Positions 22,086-32,804 of a stretch of DNA of 64,000 nt are shown in pieces. The DNA lies in the NCBI RefSeq assembly GCF_030272615.1, contig NC_081407.1, positions 379,833,179 to 379,897,178 of the forward strand. Reading direction: 5' to 3'. Position 1 is the stretch's first letter. The number at the start of each line of letters is the position of its first letter. The translations under genes and the position numbers were made by a program. The notes under the pieces are model-generated. The model was given only the letters and a program-made list of their open reading frames with translations, was not told where the DNA came from and searched no databases. Source of the stretch: Cryptomeria japonica. Lineage: Eukaryota; Streptophyta; Pinopsida; Cupressales; Cupressaceae.

Positions 22086-22874
22086 TGTTAGGATTCCCAA
22101 AGATACTGAGAGGTGGGGGGGGGGGGGGGGGGGGTGAATCAGTATCTAACCGGTTTATGGATTTTCTAAACTTATTAAATGAATTGCATGCCAAAATAGT
22201 GTACCGGTAAACCAGAATTAATGCAGTAAATAAGAACACTAAACACAACATATAAAGCACACCATAACACAATATTTTTAATGAGGAAACCTGGTGTGGG
22301 AAAAACCTCGGTGGGATTTGTGACCCACAATATTCGCTCGCTGGCCAATAAGTGAATATTACTGATACAATAGGGGCCTGCACATGCAGGAAGGCCAACT
22401 GCCTAAAGCTCACTACTTAAATACAAAAAGGAAGTCTCACTAATTTACAAAAGTGGATTATGTAAATCCAATGTCATGTACTGCTTCAGTTCAGCATCTT
22501 CTATGCCAAGTTCAGTATTGGTTTAAGCTCTTGCAATAATCATAAACCTTATCCCACATTCTGCCTCAATATTCACACATATTATCCATCTTGAATATTT
22601 CCCTTATTACAAATACTCTACAAGATCTCATACTTATATATGATCCTTATTACAATATGCCTTGTCGGCTTACAAAAAGATTTTACAATTAAATACAAAA
22701 TACAATAAACAAAAATCCTGTCGGCCAGGGTGCCGTTAAAAATCTTTGTTGCTACCATTGCCGGTGTCTGTGCCTATGTCAGTGTCTACCAGTGCCATAG
22801 GATTGTAAGGTGGCCATCAATGAAAATACCTTCAATCACCTACAATTTCTCATTGGAGTGTGCATTTGCCAACA
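22086..22874 (-). repeat. E3 3' LTR
   Basis: On the minus strand it begins TGTTGGCAAATGCACACTCC and ends ATCCTAACA. It contains a G-run of about 20 bases (22115-22134) within the TGAGAGG...GTGAATCAGTAT signature, which is only a short run in the other copy. It is nearly identical to 28053-28824. Confidence 0.93.
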
Positions 22875-22886
22875 ATCTCCCCCTTT
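22875..22886 (-). other. E3 polypurine tract
   Basis: On the minus strand AAAGGGGGAGAT directly precedes the 3' LTR, within GCCATCAATGCCAAAGGGGG as in E1 and E2. Confidence 0.88.
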
Positions 22887-23048
22887 GGCATTGATGGCAA
22901 CACTCATGAAAAAAAGCCAAAAAGTATATCCAAAAGTGTTGTCCAAAATTGTCTTACCAAAACTGTCAAATCTGTGTGCTCCCCTTGAGTAGACGATCTC
23001 TTATGTCATACAACTTTCTCATCCTTATTCCTTTTTCTCATCCTCTAC

Positions 23049-23062
23049 TACTCCCCCTTTGG
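23049..23062 (-). other. E3 upstream polypurine tract
   Basis: On the minus strand TGCCAAAGGGGGAG lies about 170 bp upstream of the LTR-proximal tract, just beyond the end of ORF2. It corresponds to the extra tracts at 14523 (E1) and 42951 (E2). Confidence 0.6.
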
Positions 23063-23110
23063 CATCAATGACAAAGGTTGTCATTCAATGTCAATTGAGT
23101 GTAGTTCTTG

Positions 23111-26100
23111 TTATGATCCCTGTAATTGGTGGGTCATAAAAGCAGCATTCAGACTATTGTAGAATCTTTCATTGTCCTTTAGTGTTGCTTCAGTCCTCTG
23201 GATTGTACCGATGAGTAAGTGCATTTTCTCTTCTAGTGTCTTAAGTCCTAGAACAAGAACCTCAGAAATCTCTTTTCTCAAAGAGATGAGGATATCTAGT
23301 TTAGGACCTAGTCTGCACTTCAGTTCCTTTGCCTTAAACCTTAATGTCTCTTTATCTTTTTCAAATTTTTCAATTTTCTCTTCAAAGCCGGTAATTTCCT
23401 ATTCTACTACCGATATAGAATTTGATGAACCTATTAAATTGTCAGCAATATCATTGATTTCCTTTTGAGCTCTACTGATCTTTTTATCTATATCCTCTAT
23501 CAAAATGTTTGTCTTACATGTGTCTCTGTACAGTTTCTTGAAGTCCAAAATTGTCTTGCCTAGTACCGGTAATAATGTATCCATATGTTCCTTATTCTTC
23601 TTGATTGTCTCCTCAAAGAATTTTTCCTTCTCTTTATCCATTTTCTCTCTAAAAGTCTCCTCATTGATTTGATCAATTGTTAGAAGATTGTCAGTTATGT
23701 ACTTAGACAATGTGTCTAATTGGCCTAAGGAATCTTTATTCTTCATGTTGCACTTGGGTGCAATCATCTTCAAAATTGGTATGGTATCATCAATAGTCTT
23801 ATATGCTAGTGCATTACAATCTGTTATTTTCTTGAGTGAATCTAATAATACCTCTATCACATTAGTTGGTCTAAATTTAGTCATGGAGGTTCCGGATTAC
23901 TGTCCAACTACCTTCACAATTTGTAATCCATCGGTGGTAGTAATAGCATTGCCTTCCTCTTTCTCTGGAGGGTCAGTTTGTGTTTGCATTTCAGCTACCA
24001 AAGGTTTGGGTTTTTTCAGTTGTAGCTGGTGGCACTGTCTCTGTATGTACCTGTGAATGAACTTGTTGCTCTACCTATTTTTCCGTGCTCTCTGCCTATT
24101 TCTCTGATGGTGCCTCTGATGATTTTACAGTGGTATCCACTGCCGGTTTTTCTGTTTGCATCTCAGTACAGTCCACTGTCGGTGACTCAATAGGCTTTTC
24201 TGTAGCCGGTATCCCATCTGTTCATTTTTCAATGTTATCAGTCACTATTCCAATAACCAAGGGATCAACTGATTTTTCAGTTTGTTGCTCATTCCCAATT
24301 TCAATGTTTCCAACTGTATCCTCAATATTTGTTTCAACAGTATTGTCTTCTACCAGTGGCTCAGTTGCCACATCTCTCTTCTCACTTGTTTCCTTATCAA
24401 CCACAATGTTGACTTCCTATGTGTCGATATTCATTGTGTACAACACCTCTGAGTCAGGATTTGTGTCCTCCTATGGTATTTCCATACTCTTTGTTACCGG
24501 TGGTGAGTCAACAGTTTATGCCAGTGGAGTATCAGAAGGAGGTGGGGGCAAGTTATCTATTATCTTTATGCTTGGAGGACCACCTACTTTGCCTTTCCCC
24601 TTATCCTTGTCCTTTTGGTAGACTTTAAAAGTCTTTGGTCTCTTAAGCTCTTCTTGTTTCTCTTTCTCAACAAAGAATATATCCCACTTGTCTGCAATTT
24701 CTTTTGATATCTCATTAACTCTGCCAGCCATTAGTGCTACATGTCAGTGACCGGTTGAAAATACTGTCTAGTTAACCTCACTTATTAATTCATTTATCTC
24801 TTGTGTTGAGTTCACTGGGTGAACTGCAAGTAGTTTTTCTATCTTGATCTTTTTATCCAATTCAACAATAGCTACCCTTCTTGCTTCTAACCTTCTATAC
24901 AAGTCATTGGGTATATCATCTACAACTTCCATCAAGAATTTCTTATAGATATCAAGCTGTAAGATAAAACTATTTCATATGCTTTCTTTTTCATCATTTG
25001 AAAGTGTGTTATACAACTTGTTGATATTTGACAATTTGCCATCTTCAGTTATCTTATTCAAAAGTTTGTCTAAAAGAGGGACAACTTGTTTTACTTTCCT
25101 TTTCTTTGGTGTCAACTTCCTTGTCGGAGGCCTAACTTCTTGTTGTTTCTGTCTTGTTCTCTTTGGTGCAGGAGAGGGTACCAGTGAGGGTTTTCTTTTC
25201 CTTACTACCCTTTTAAATTTTGTTTTTATTTCACTGTCAGAGGAGGTAGCAATTGGTGAAAGATGTGTTTCCAGTTGTAGTCCTTCCAAGTCACTTTCCT
25301 TGATACCAGTTTCATTCAATACATCTTCCTTGATTGCTTTTGCCCACCTTGTTCCTTTTCTAATTATCTATTCAGTTTTCTTTATTCTTTTCTGAGATTG
25401 AATACCACTTTCAATTGTTTCCGCATTTCCAAATACTTTTCCTATTGGTTCTTTAGGAGCTTCTGGGAGGGCTTTTGCATAAGTTTCAATTATGTTGTCA
25501 TCTACCTCATATCCCATTTTTGTAACCCAAATAGTCCTTGGGACTACTGCCTCCATCCAAATCTCATCCTTCTTTATCAAAAAGCATATCTCTTTTTGAT
25601 ATTTGTCAACAATAGCTTGAGATAGCCTTATTCTTGTTTTCATTTTAACCTTTAATGCCTGAAAATGTTCATTTATGTTCTTTTCCCTGTCATCTCCCAT
25701 GTTGTTTAGTATGTCCAGAAGTTGTTTTCCTACCAGGATGTCAAAACCAAAATCCTTTCTACCAATACCGGGTACTTCCTTGGTAATATACAGCATTAAA
25801 CACACAAGTAAGTTGCCAAATCTGAAAGTCCCTTTCTTATCACCTTTGATCTTCTTCAGATTGTCTATCAGTTCATCCTTCAACCATTCACATATGTCAA
25901 TCTTTTTATTGTTGTTTACCATGTCATAGGCACTCTTGATACATAAGCTAGAAATAGAGTTTAGTCTATTGGCATGTGTAACTTTGTATCCAAGAATCAT
26001 GTTGATGAACCTTACATTTATGTCATTTACATCATTTACTCTCAAGGATCTCTTGTTAAAGGTTGCGCTAGTTAGGGTCATTACAATGTCATTTGGAACC

Positions 26101-26630
26101 TTTTTAGTCTTGGTAGGCCTGCCACCGGTGGAAGGTAAGCCTATCACTGCCCTAACTGCCTCTTTGGTTATCTTATGAATTGAATCCAACCAAAAGAACT
26201 CCCCATGAACTCTGCTTAACACAATCCTTATGACATCCTTGCGAAAATCAGGAATACTAAGAATTTCAACAAAACCTAGGGTTTCAACTATCTTATGTTC
26301 CGATTTAACATTTTCATTTACATCACATATAACAGTCCTGTACATGTTCTTAATTTCATCATCTCCTAGTTCTTCTATATGACAATGTATGTAGATTCTA
26401 GGATCCTCAGCATATACAATTCTTTAGGTATTTTTGAGAATGCTCCTAGGGTATCATCTTTCTTTGTAATTTCAGGAATAATCTTAAATATGGGTTTAGG
26501 GTGCTTAACAACTTCAATTACAGTAGAGTTTGCAATGAATTCAGGTGCAAAGGAGGAAGCAATTGTTATAAATACCTTAATCTGCCTTTAGGTAAGAGTG
26601 CTTGAATTATTTGCTTCACTTCTCGCTATG
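23111..26630 (-). pseudogene. E3 ORF2, unknown protein of about 1,170 residues
   Basis: Coding-like sequence runs from near 26630 (SIARSEANNSS; the start codon is not certain) to a TAA at 23111-23113. It has two frameshifts (near 26425 and in the A-run near 24010) and about a dozen stops. Regions in order: an N-terminal domain with YAEDPRIYIHCHIEELGDDE, ETLGFVEILSIPDFRKDV, SRVHGEFFWLDSIHKITKEA and VRAVIGLPSTGGRP; a helical block with WLKDELIDNLKKIKGDKK and FGNLLVCLMLYITKEVPG; a basic stretch PAPKRTRQKQQEV...LTPKKRKVKQ resembling a nuclear signal; a Pro/Thr/Glu-rich low-complexity region; and a C-terminal predicted coiled coil (EKMDKEKEKFFEETIKKNKE). No pol motif is present. The N-terminal half resembles 5307-8451. 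Confidence 0.78.
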
Positions 26631-26962
26631 GATGCCTTCGCTTGGGATTTTCGCGCTCTCAAGAAATTTGAATGCTCGGTGAATGAAAAAGAGCCAAAAA
26701 AACTTGCTTTATAATATAATTTCCATCAACTACCACATTTAATGCCTATCGGTTAAGTGAAACTAAACACATCTGCTGGTAAAGAAGTATTTCAACTTCT
26801 CACCATCAACCGAGGGTAAATTAGCATGTTTTTCAATTCATTGCCATACCCCCAAAAGGTTTCTTTTCAGTTAGATGAAGGATATCTTGCCAGTGGAGTG
26901 ATACTCTATTCTACCGGTGAAGAAATAGCTTCATTAACATTCATATCTGATTTTCTGATCCA

Positions 26963-27981
26963 TTATTTTGAAAATTCTTGCTTTACCTCTTCAACTTTTT
27001 CTTTACCTTTCAAACGAGGTCCTTTGTTATTTGTCGGTGATGCCTTACTTCTACAAAAAATTTCAATATGTCCAATCTTGTTACAAGCATAACAAGTCAC
27101 ATTGTTTTTTTCTGATTAGCTTTTCCATATCCTATGCTGGTATGTGTTCTGCATTGATTAGATAGGTGTCCAAATCTTCCACAAACATAACATCTTACAT
27201 TCATTCTGCAGTTTTTTGAGTTATGACCAACTTTATTGCACTTAGAACATTGACCGGTGGGTGCATTGGTGTTCTGATAGTTTCTAGATCTACACTGATT
27301 TTCTCTATGACCATACTTGTTACAATTAAAGCATTTTCCATTAAATTTGTAGGCATTAGGTTGTCTTACCGGTTTACTGTGATCATGATTGTTTGTAGTA
27401 CCGGAGCTTTCACCAACTTCAAAGCCGAGGCCATTTGTATCTCAATTAGGTTTCTAATTTTTCAACATGTAAACAAGTTCCTCTGAGCTTTTCTTGAATT
27501 TCATCTTGTGTTGATTTGCAGTAGCCAACTCGTTTTCTAAGAAATCTTTGTGTCTCATGAGTTCAATTTTATCATGCTCCAAGTGAGTTATATTTGTCTT
27601 CAACGTATCATTTTCATGACTAAGTCTTAGATTTTCATTTCCAATATCATTGATTCTTCTAGCCAAGTCATCTTCATTCTTCTTTCAGTCTTCAATGTCT
27701 TTGCAAAACCTCATAGTCATATCTTGCATCTCATTCTTCATTGTATTGTTTTCTTGTCTCAGTTTGTTCACAAGGTCATTAAGAGTTTCTTTTTCATCAT
27801 CATCACTCTACATCTTCTCATAAAGTTCTCTTCTTTTGTTCCTAGCAATAGTGAGATTTCCTTGAAGTCCCTGAATTATTTCATGTGTAGCCTTCAGATC
27901 ATCTTCAAGTTTCATATTTTTCAACTTTTCTGCATCATAGTCTGGCAGAGTTGTTTCTAATTGCTTTCTCAAATTTTCCAT
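26963..27981 (-). pseudogene. E3 ORF1, coiled-coil protein with four CCHC zinc knuckles
   Basis: It starts at ATG 27979-27981, some 60 bp inside the primer site, and ends at TAA 26963-26965. The N-terminal two thirds are Lys/Glu/Asn-rich heptad-like sequence (ENLRKQLETTL, LEHDKIELMRHKDFLENELA). Four CX2CX4HX4C knuckles follow: CFNCNKYGHRENQC (27292-27333), CSKCNKVGHNSKNC (27208-27249), CYVCGRFGHLSNQC (27151-27192) and CYACNKIGHIEIFC (27053-27094). Several stops and a frameshift before the fourth knuckle break it. It sits in the gag position and the knuckles suggest nucleic-acid binding, but the UBN2-type Gag domain of E1 and E2 is not visible. Confidence 0.82.
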
Positions 27982-28038
27982 CTCTACCAGTGTCAGAATC
28001 TTCCTCAAGCTATTAGGCTTTTGAAAATAGAGGACTAG

Positions 28039-28050
28039 GCTCTAATACCA
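28039..28050 (-). other. E3 primer-binding site (initiator tRNA-Met type)
   Basis: On the minus strand TGGTATTAGAGC follows the 5' LTR end by two bases, one base different from TGGTATCAGAGC. Confidence 0.87.
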
Positions 28051-28052
28051 AT

Positions 28053-28824
28053 TGTTAGGATTCCCAAAGATACTGAGAGGGGGGGGTGAATTAGTATCTA
28101 ACCGGTTTATGGATTTTCTAAACTTATTAAATGAATTGCATGCCAAAACAGTGTACCGGTAAACCAGAATTGATGCAGTAAATAAGAACAATAAACACAA
28201 CATAGAAAGCACACCATAACACAATATTTTTAACGAGGAAACCCGGTGTGGGAAAAACCTCGGTGGGATTTGTGACCCACAATATTCACTCATTGGCCAA
28301 TAAGTAAATATTATTGATACAATAGGGGCCTGCACATGCAAGAAGGCCAACTGCCTAAAGCTCATTGCTTACATACAAAAAGGAAGTCTCATTGACTTAC
28401 AAAAGTGGATTATGTAAATCCAATGTCATGTACTGCTTCAGTTCAACATCTGCTATGCCAAGTTCAATACCGATTTAAGCTCTTGCAATAATCATAAACC
28501 TTATTCCACAATTTGCCAATATTCGCACATATTATCCATCTCGCATATTTCCCTTATTACAAATGTTCTACAAGATCTCATACTTATATATGAGCCTTAT
28601 TACAATACACCTTGTTGGCTTACAAAAAGATTTTACAATTAAATACAAAATACAATAAGCAAAAATCTCATCAGCCAGAGTGCCGGTAAACATCTTTGTC
28701 GTTGCCGCTGCCGATGTCTGTGCTTGTGCCGGTGTCTGTCGGTGCCATAGGATTGTAAGGTTGCCATCAATGAAAATACCTTCAATCACCTACAATTTCT
28801 CATTGGAGTGTGCATTTGCCAACA
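28053..28824 (-). repeat. E3 5' LTR (772 bp)
   Basis: Same termini as the 3' copy. A few ACCGGT words differ between copies by C-to-T type changes. It ends on the plus strand with TTTGCCAACA immediately before the ATTGG target copy. Confidence 0.93.
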
Positions 28825-28829
28825 ATTGG

Positions 28830-29096
28830 GCCTTAAAGGTCAAAATAGGACATAATTAGGGTTTATGATTAAATGATTTATTGGAGTAATAAAATAAAAA
28901 GGGGCACACTTAGGGTAAAGGGCCCAATTTTATGATGTATGAAGTGATGAAATAGGACTTTAGATTTAATTAAATTAATTAATTAAATGCATAAAGGGAA
29001 ATAAGAAATGCAAGATGCAAGACACACTAAGGCGGGTGCTAACCTAAGTGTGAAATTATACCACCATAGCAAGGGTGTACAATTTACGATACTATA
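28830..29096 (-). repeat. Gypsy 3' LTR, proximal part
   Basis: It continues the LTR after the E3 insertion (GCCTTAAAGGTCAAAATAGG) and matches 49630-49885. The terminal CA/TG has decayed: the plus-strand end reads ACTATA where the other LTR reads ACTTCA. Confidence 0.86.
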
Positions 29097-29113
29097 TTTA
29101 GCCCCCACTTTAG
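29097..29113 (-). other. Gypsy polypurine tract
   Basis: On the minus strand AAAGTGGGGGCTAAA directly precedes the 3' LTR. G-rich tracts of this form are typical before plant gypsy 3' LTRs. Confidence 0.75.
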
Positions 29114-30456
29114 TGGTAATATGACACTATGTGCATATGTAAGTTGAAGTAAAGAAAATTAAACATTCATGAAAAAGGATATATCCACAAGTTATCGGAT
29201 GAAGCCCCCAATGGTATCTGCAATACACAGTTAGGATCCGCACACTATAAAAACACATATTAGATAAAATCACAAAAGCACCTAAATGCTTAATAAGGAA
29301 GGTGATGAAAATTAGAGGGTAGCTATATCCCCCCCCCTATTTTGGCTTGCTAATTTTAGTGATTTAAAACAAGGTATCATGTTGTTTACCACGTTGAATT
29401 GTGAAAGAAGATTGATGACAAATGCTCATAAGAAGAATTGATACAAGATCAAAAATTAATGGAGAATCATTTGGTAAGAAAGAGAACTAAGCCTCAATTC
29501 CAACACAACAAAGAGTGTGAAAATTTGAGATCCCTCTAACACAAGATGAAATATTTAAAAGGAAACAAATGCAAAGAGAAGAGTATGTGCAAGATCATGG
29601 TGTGCCAAAATAGGCCCTTAAGTGGCAATGAAATTTCAAAAAATCAGAGCTATGCAACTTGACATGAAAATTTGAATAAGTTGTGAACATTATTTTTAAA
29701 ATATGTAAGAAGAGAGTATATAGAAAATTGAATGTAGTTTCTAAGATACTAGTTGTTTTTTGGGAAAAAAAAATCCTATTTGATGAAAATTTCAAATTTC
29801 AATGTAGTGGTACTAAAATTTAAGGAAAAAAATAAGAAGTAGATGTATGTCTGACCACCCTAATCACAATAAAATCATAATATTTTTTTATAATGTTTAT
29901 AATATAAGTATTAGACTCATGTCCAGATGTGACATCTAATTTTTTTTAATTTTTTATAAAGTAAATAATTATTTATGAATTTTTTACTGTAGCTTTTCAG
30001 AAATTCAGAAACTCCTACGTCTGACCACCTTAACTTGGTCAAAACCTAATGAAATTTAGTTTTTTTTTTAATTTTTCCCTATAGTAGACGAAGCATAGGA
30101 TGTGATGCATGTTTCGGATTCAAAAAAATTTATAGCATTTGAAAGTTATGAGTGTTTTTCAATCAGTCTATCAATTAGGACTATTGGCAGAATTCAATTA
30201 GAAAATAAATAATAATTATTTATTAAAGTCGAAATAAGACAAGCCTTATATTGTTGGAAAGCTGGGAACGTCCTTAAAAAACCCCTTTCATTTTATCAAT
30301 TTTGGCTACAAAAAAAAGTCATCAGCCACCAGTGTAAAGTCTGGAAAATAAAGGAATACTGAAAAACACATTTTTTCAATTGACTTTCCAGGCTTGTCAC
30401 TTCCAAGCCAAATACCAAAGCATTCCCGAGCCGAAATTTGAAATTTAAAAATTTGA
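29114..30456. other. Gypsy interior, AT-rich, no gene recognised
   Basis: No long frame. A second CCCCCAATGG / C9 pair at 29209 and 29330 is C-rich on the plus strand. The phrase GTCTGACCACC occurs at about 29850 and 30021. It probably belongs to the 3' untranslated region of the gypsy element or older insertions. Confidence 0.5.
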
Positions 30457-30612
30457 CTACAAAAATTAGATATCCGATTTTAATAAGTAAATTCTCTAAC
30501 TAAATTTGCACATAATTAATTTAATGTTTATTAATATATTAATATATTAATTTATGAGAGAGAGAGAGAGAGAGAGAGTTGGGGAGGAGGAAGGGAAATA
30601 TGGGTAGGGGGA

Positions 30613-30667
<55 letters not shown>

Positions 30668-32397
30668 GGGGAAGGGAGAGAGAGATAGAGAGAGATAGAT
30701 AGAGAGATTAGGGGAAAAGGATAGAGAGAGATTAAAGGGGAGAGAGAGAGAGAAGGAGAGGGAGAGAGATATTAGGGGAGATAGAGAGAGAGAGATTAGG
30801 GGAGAGGGGGAGAGAGAGATTAAGACACCATAGGACCCAAAGCGATCCAATATGGTGTCATAATGGGTCGTATGATGTCCTAAGGGGTCATAAGGGTTTA
30901 TGGGACACCATATGACCCCTAAGGACAACATACGACCCCTTATGACACCATATGGTTCCGTTAGGGGGCATATGGTGTCCATAGGCATCATATGGTGTCC
31001 TGGGACACCATATGACCCCTTACGAGACCAAATTGTGTCATTATGGGCCATATGGTGTCCTAAGGGGTTCTAGGACACAATATGACCCCTTAGGACACAA
31101 TATGACCCAAAGTGACCCAATATGGTGCCATTAGGGGTCATATGGTGTCCTAAGGGGTCATATGATGTCTTAAAAAGGTCATATGACATAATATGACCCA
31201 TTAGGACACAATATGACCCATAACGACCAAATATGGTGTCTTAAGGGGTCATATGGTGTCCTAAGAGGTTGTAGGACATCATAGGACCCCTTAAGACACC
31301 ATATGGTGTTGTTAGGGGTCATATGGTGTCCTAAGGGGCCATAGGACATAATATGACCCCTTAGGACACCATAGGACCCAAAGCAACCCAATATGGTGTC
31401 AAAATGGGTCATATGGTGTCCTAAGGGGTCATAAGGGTTTATGGGACACCAGGTCATATGACATAAGATGACCCCTTAGGACACAATATGACCCATAACG
31501 ACCAAATATGGTGTCTTAAGGGGTCATATGGTGTCCTAAGGGGTTGTAGGACATCATAGGACCCCTTAAGACACCATATGGTGTTGTTAGGGGTCATATG
31601 GTGTCCTAAGTGGCCATAGGACATAATATGACCCCTTAGGACACCATAGGACCCAAAGCGACCCAATATGGTGTCAAAATGGGTCGTATGGTGTCCTAAG
31701 GAGTCATAAGGGTTTATGGGACACCATATGACCCCTAAGGGCAACATATGGTGTCGTTAGGGGTCATATGGTGTCCATAAAGGTCATGTGGTATCCTAGG
31801 ACACCATATGACCCCTTAAGACACCAAATTGTGTTGTTATGGGTCATATGGTGTCCTAACAGGTCGTAGGACACAATATGACCCCTTAGGACACAATATG
31901 ACCCAAAGCAACTAAATATGGTGTCCTAAGGGGTCATAAGGGTTCATGGGACACCATATGACCCCTAAGGGCAACATACGACACCTTATGACACCATATG
32001 GTGTCGTTAGGGGTCATATGGTGTCCATAGGCATCATATGGTGTCCTAGGACACCATAGGCATCATATGGTGTCCTAGGACACCATATGACCCCTTAAGA
32101 CACCAAATTGTGTTGTTATGGGTCATATGGTGTCCTCAGGGGTCGTAGGACACAATATGACCCAAATCTCTCTCTCTCTCTCTCCATCCCTCTCCTCTCT
32201 CTCTCTCTCCCCTAATCTCTCTCTCTCTCTCTCTCTCTCTCTAAAATATGACTAATAAAATCTGATATTGGATTTAATCAGATATTTGATTTCTGACATT
32301 GCCATTAATGTGGTAGTTCAGTAAAAAAAGGCAGCAACGAGAAAATTTTTGGGGACCATAAATTTATACATTAAAATCGGATATCCAATTTTTGTAC
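30457..32397. repeat. Fold-back structure with palindromic tandem array
   Basis: Outer arms 30457-30493 and 32360-32397 are inverted copies sharing the AAAATCGGATATC core and flanks (about 40 bp). Inside them a GA-rich block on the left (30555-30830) faces a CT-rich block on the right (32166-32246), which are again complementary. The core (30830-32165) repeats words such as GGGGTCATATGGTGTCCTAA and its reverse complement, with CATATG palindromes. A higher-order period of about 275 bp is seen near 31180-31725. Leu/Ser frames in this stretch are artefacts. Confidence 0.8.
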
Positions 32398-32514
32398 ATA
32401 AAAAAGAGCCTTGTGGGCCATTTTGTGGATTCCAACGGCCCACAGTCTGCATATTCTATTTTCTGTCGATGATCACGGGTTTTTAGACAAGTTGAGACAA
32501 ATTTGTGCTTTTGA

Positions 32515-32730
32515 GAGATTCTTAAAGTCAAATCTTACATTGTCAATCATGTAAGAGCATCTATGTGGAGGGAAATGGGGAGAAGTAGTTGTTGGAAGTC
32601 TAAACTCAAAAGAAAACTTTCAAATGACCAAATTGAAGTGTATAGAGAAAGATATAGAAAATGTCATAGGAGGAGAAGACAAGGTATGTTAAATATTGCT
32701 AATGTTACTTCAAGTGAAGAGGAATGGTAA
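32515..32730 (+). CDS. Small basic ORF, unknown
   Basis: A 71-codon open stretch, with ATG at 32563 giving 55 residues (MWREMGRSSCWKSK, SNDQIEVYRERYRKCHRRRR, ending SSEEEW). It lies between the fold-back array and the satellite. Composition is strikingly Arg/Lys-rich with an acidic tail. No family is recognised and it may be chance or the last exon of a lost transposon gene. Confidence 0.25.
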   Translation, partial: EILKVKSYIVNHVRASMWREMGRSSCWKSKLKRKLSNDQIEVYRERYRKCHRRRRQGMLNIANVTSSEEEW

Positions 32731-32804
32731 TTATGTGTATACAATAAATGGAAATATTGATGATCATTATGTGTCTACAGTATAATGCTTGTTTATATAT
32801 AATT

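Larger units (their letters stand above)
22086..28824 (-). mobile_element. Non-autonomous LTR element E3 with two novel ORFs
   Basis: The element is 6,739 bp with ATTGG on both sides (22081-22085 and 28825-28829). The uninterrupted gypsy LTR at 49610-49640 shows the empty-site context. LTRs of 772 and 789 bp, an initiator-Met-type primer site and the polypurine tract follow the copia pattern of E1 and E2. The interior carries no protease, integrase, RT or RNase H that I can see. It has two minus-strand ORFs instead: coiled-coil plus zinc knuckles, and a large unknown protein. By inference it is mobilised in trans by copia elements such as E1 or E2. Confidence 0.88.

Noticed and set aside
22110-22135. 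G-run as a quadruplex regulatory element
   Set aside because: The homologous LTR copy at 28078 has only a short G-run, so the long run is most simply slippage or an assembly effect.
30539-31747. Leu/Ser- and Gly-rich minus-strand frames
   Set aside because: They are translations of GA repeats and the palindromic tandem array and have no independent coding features.
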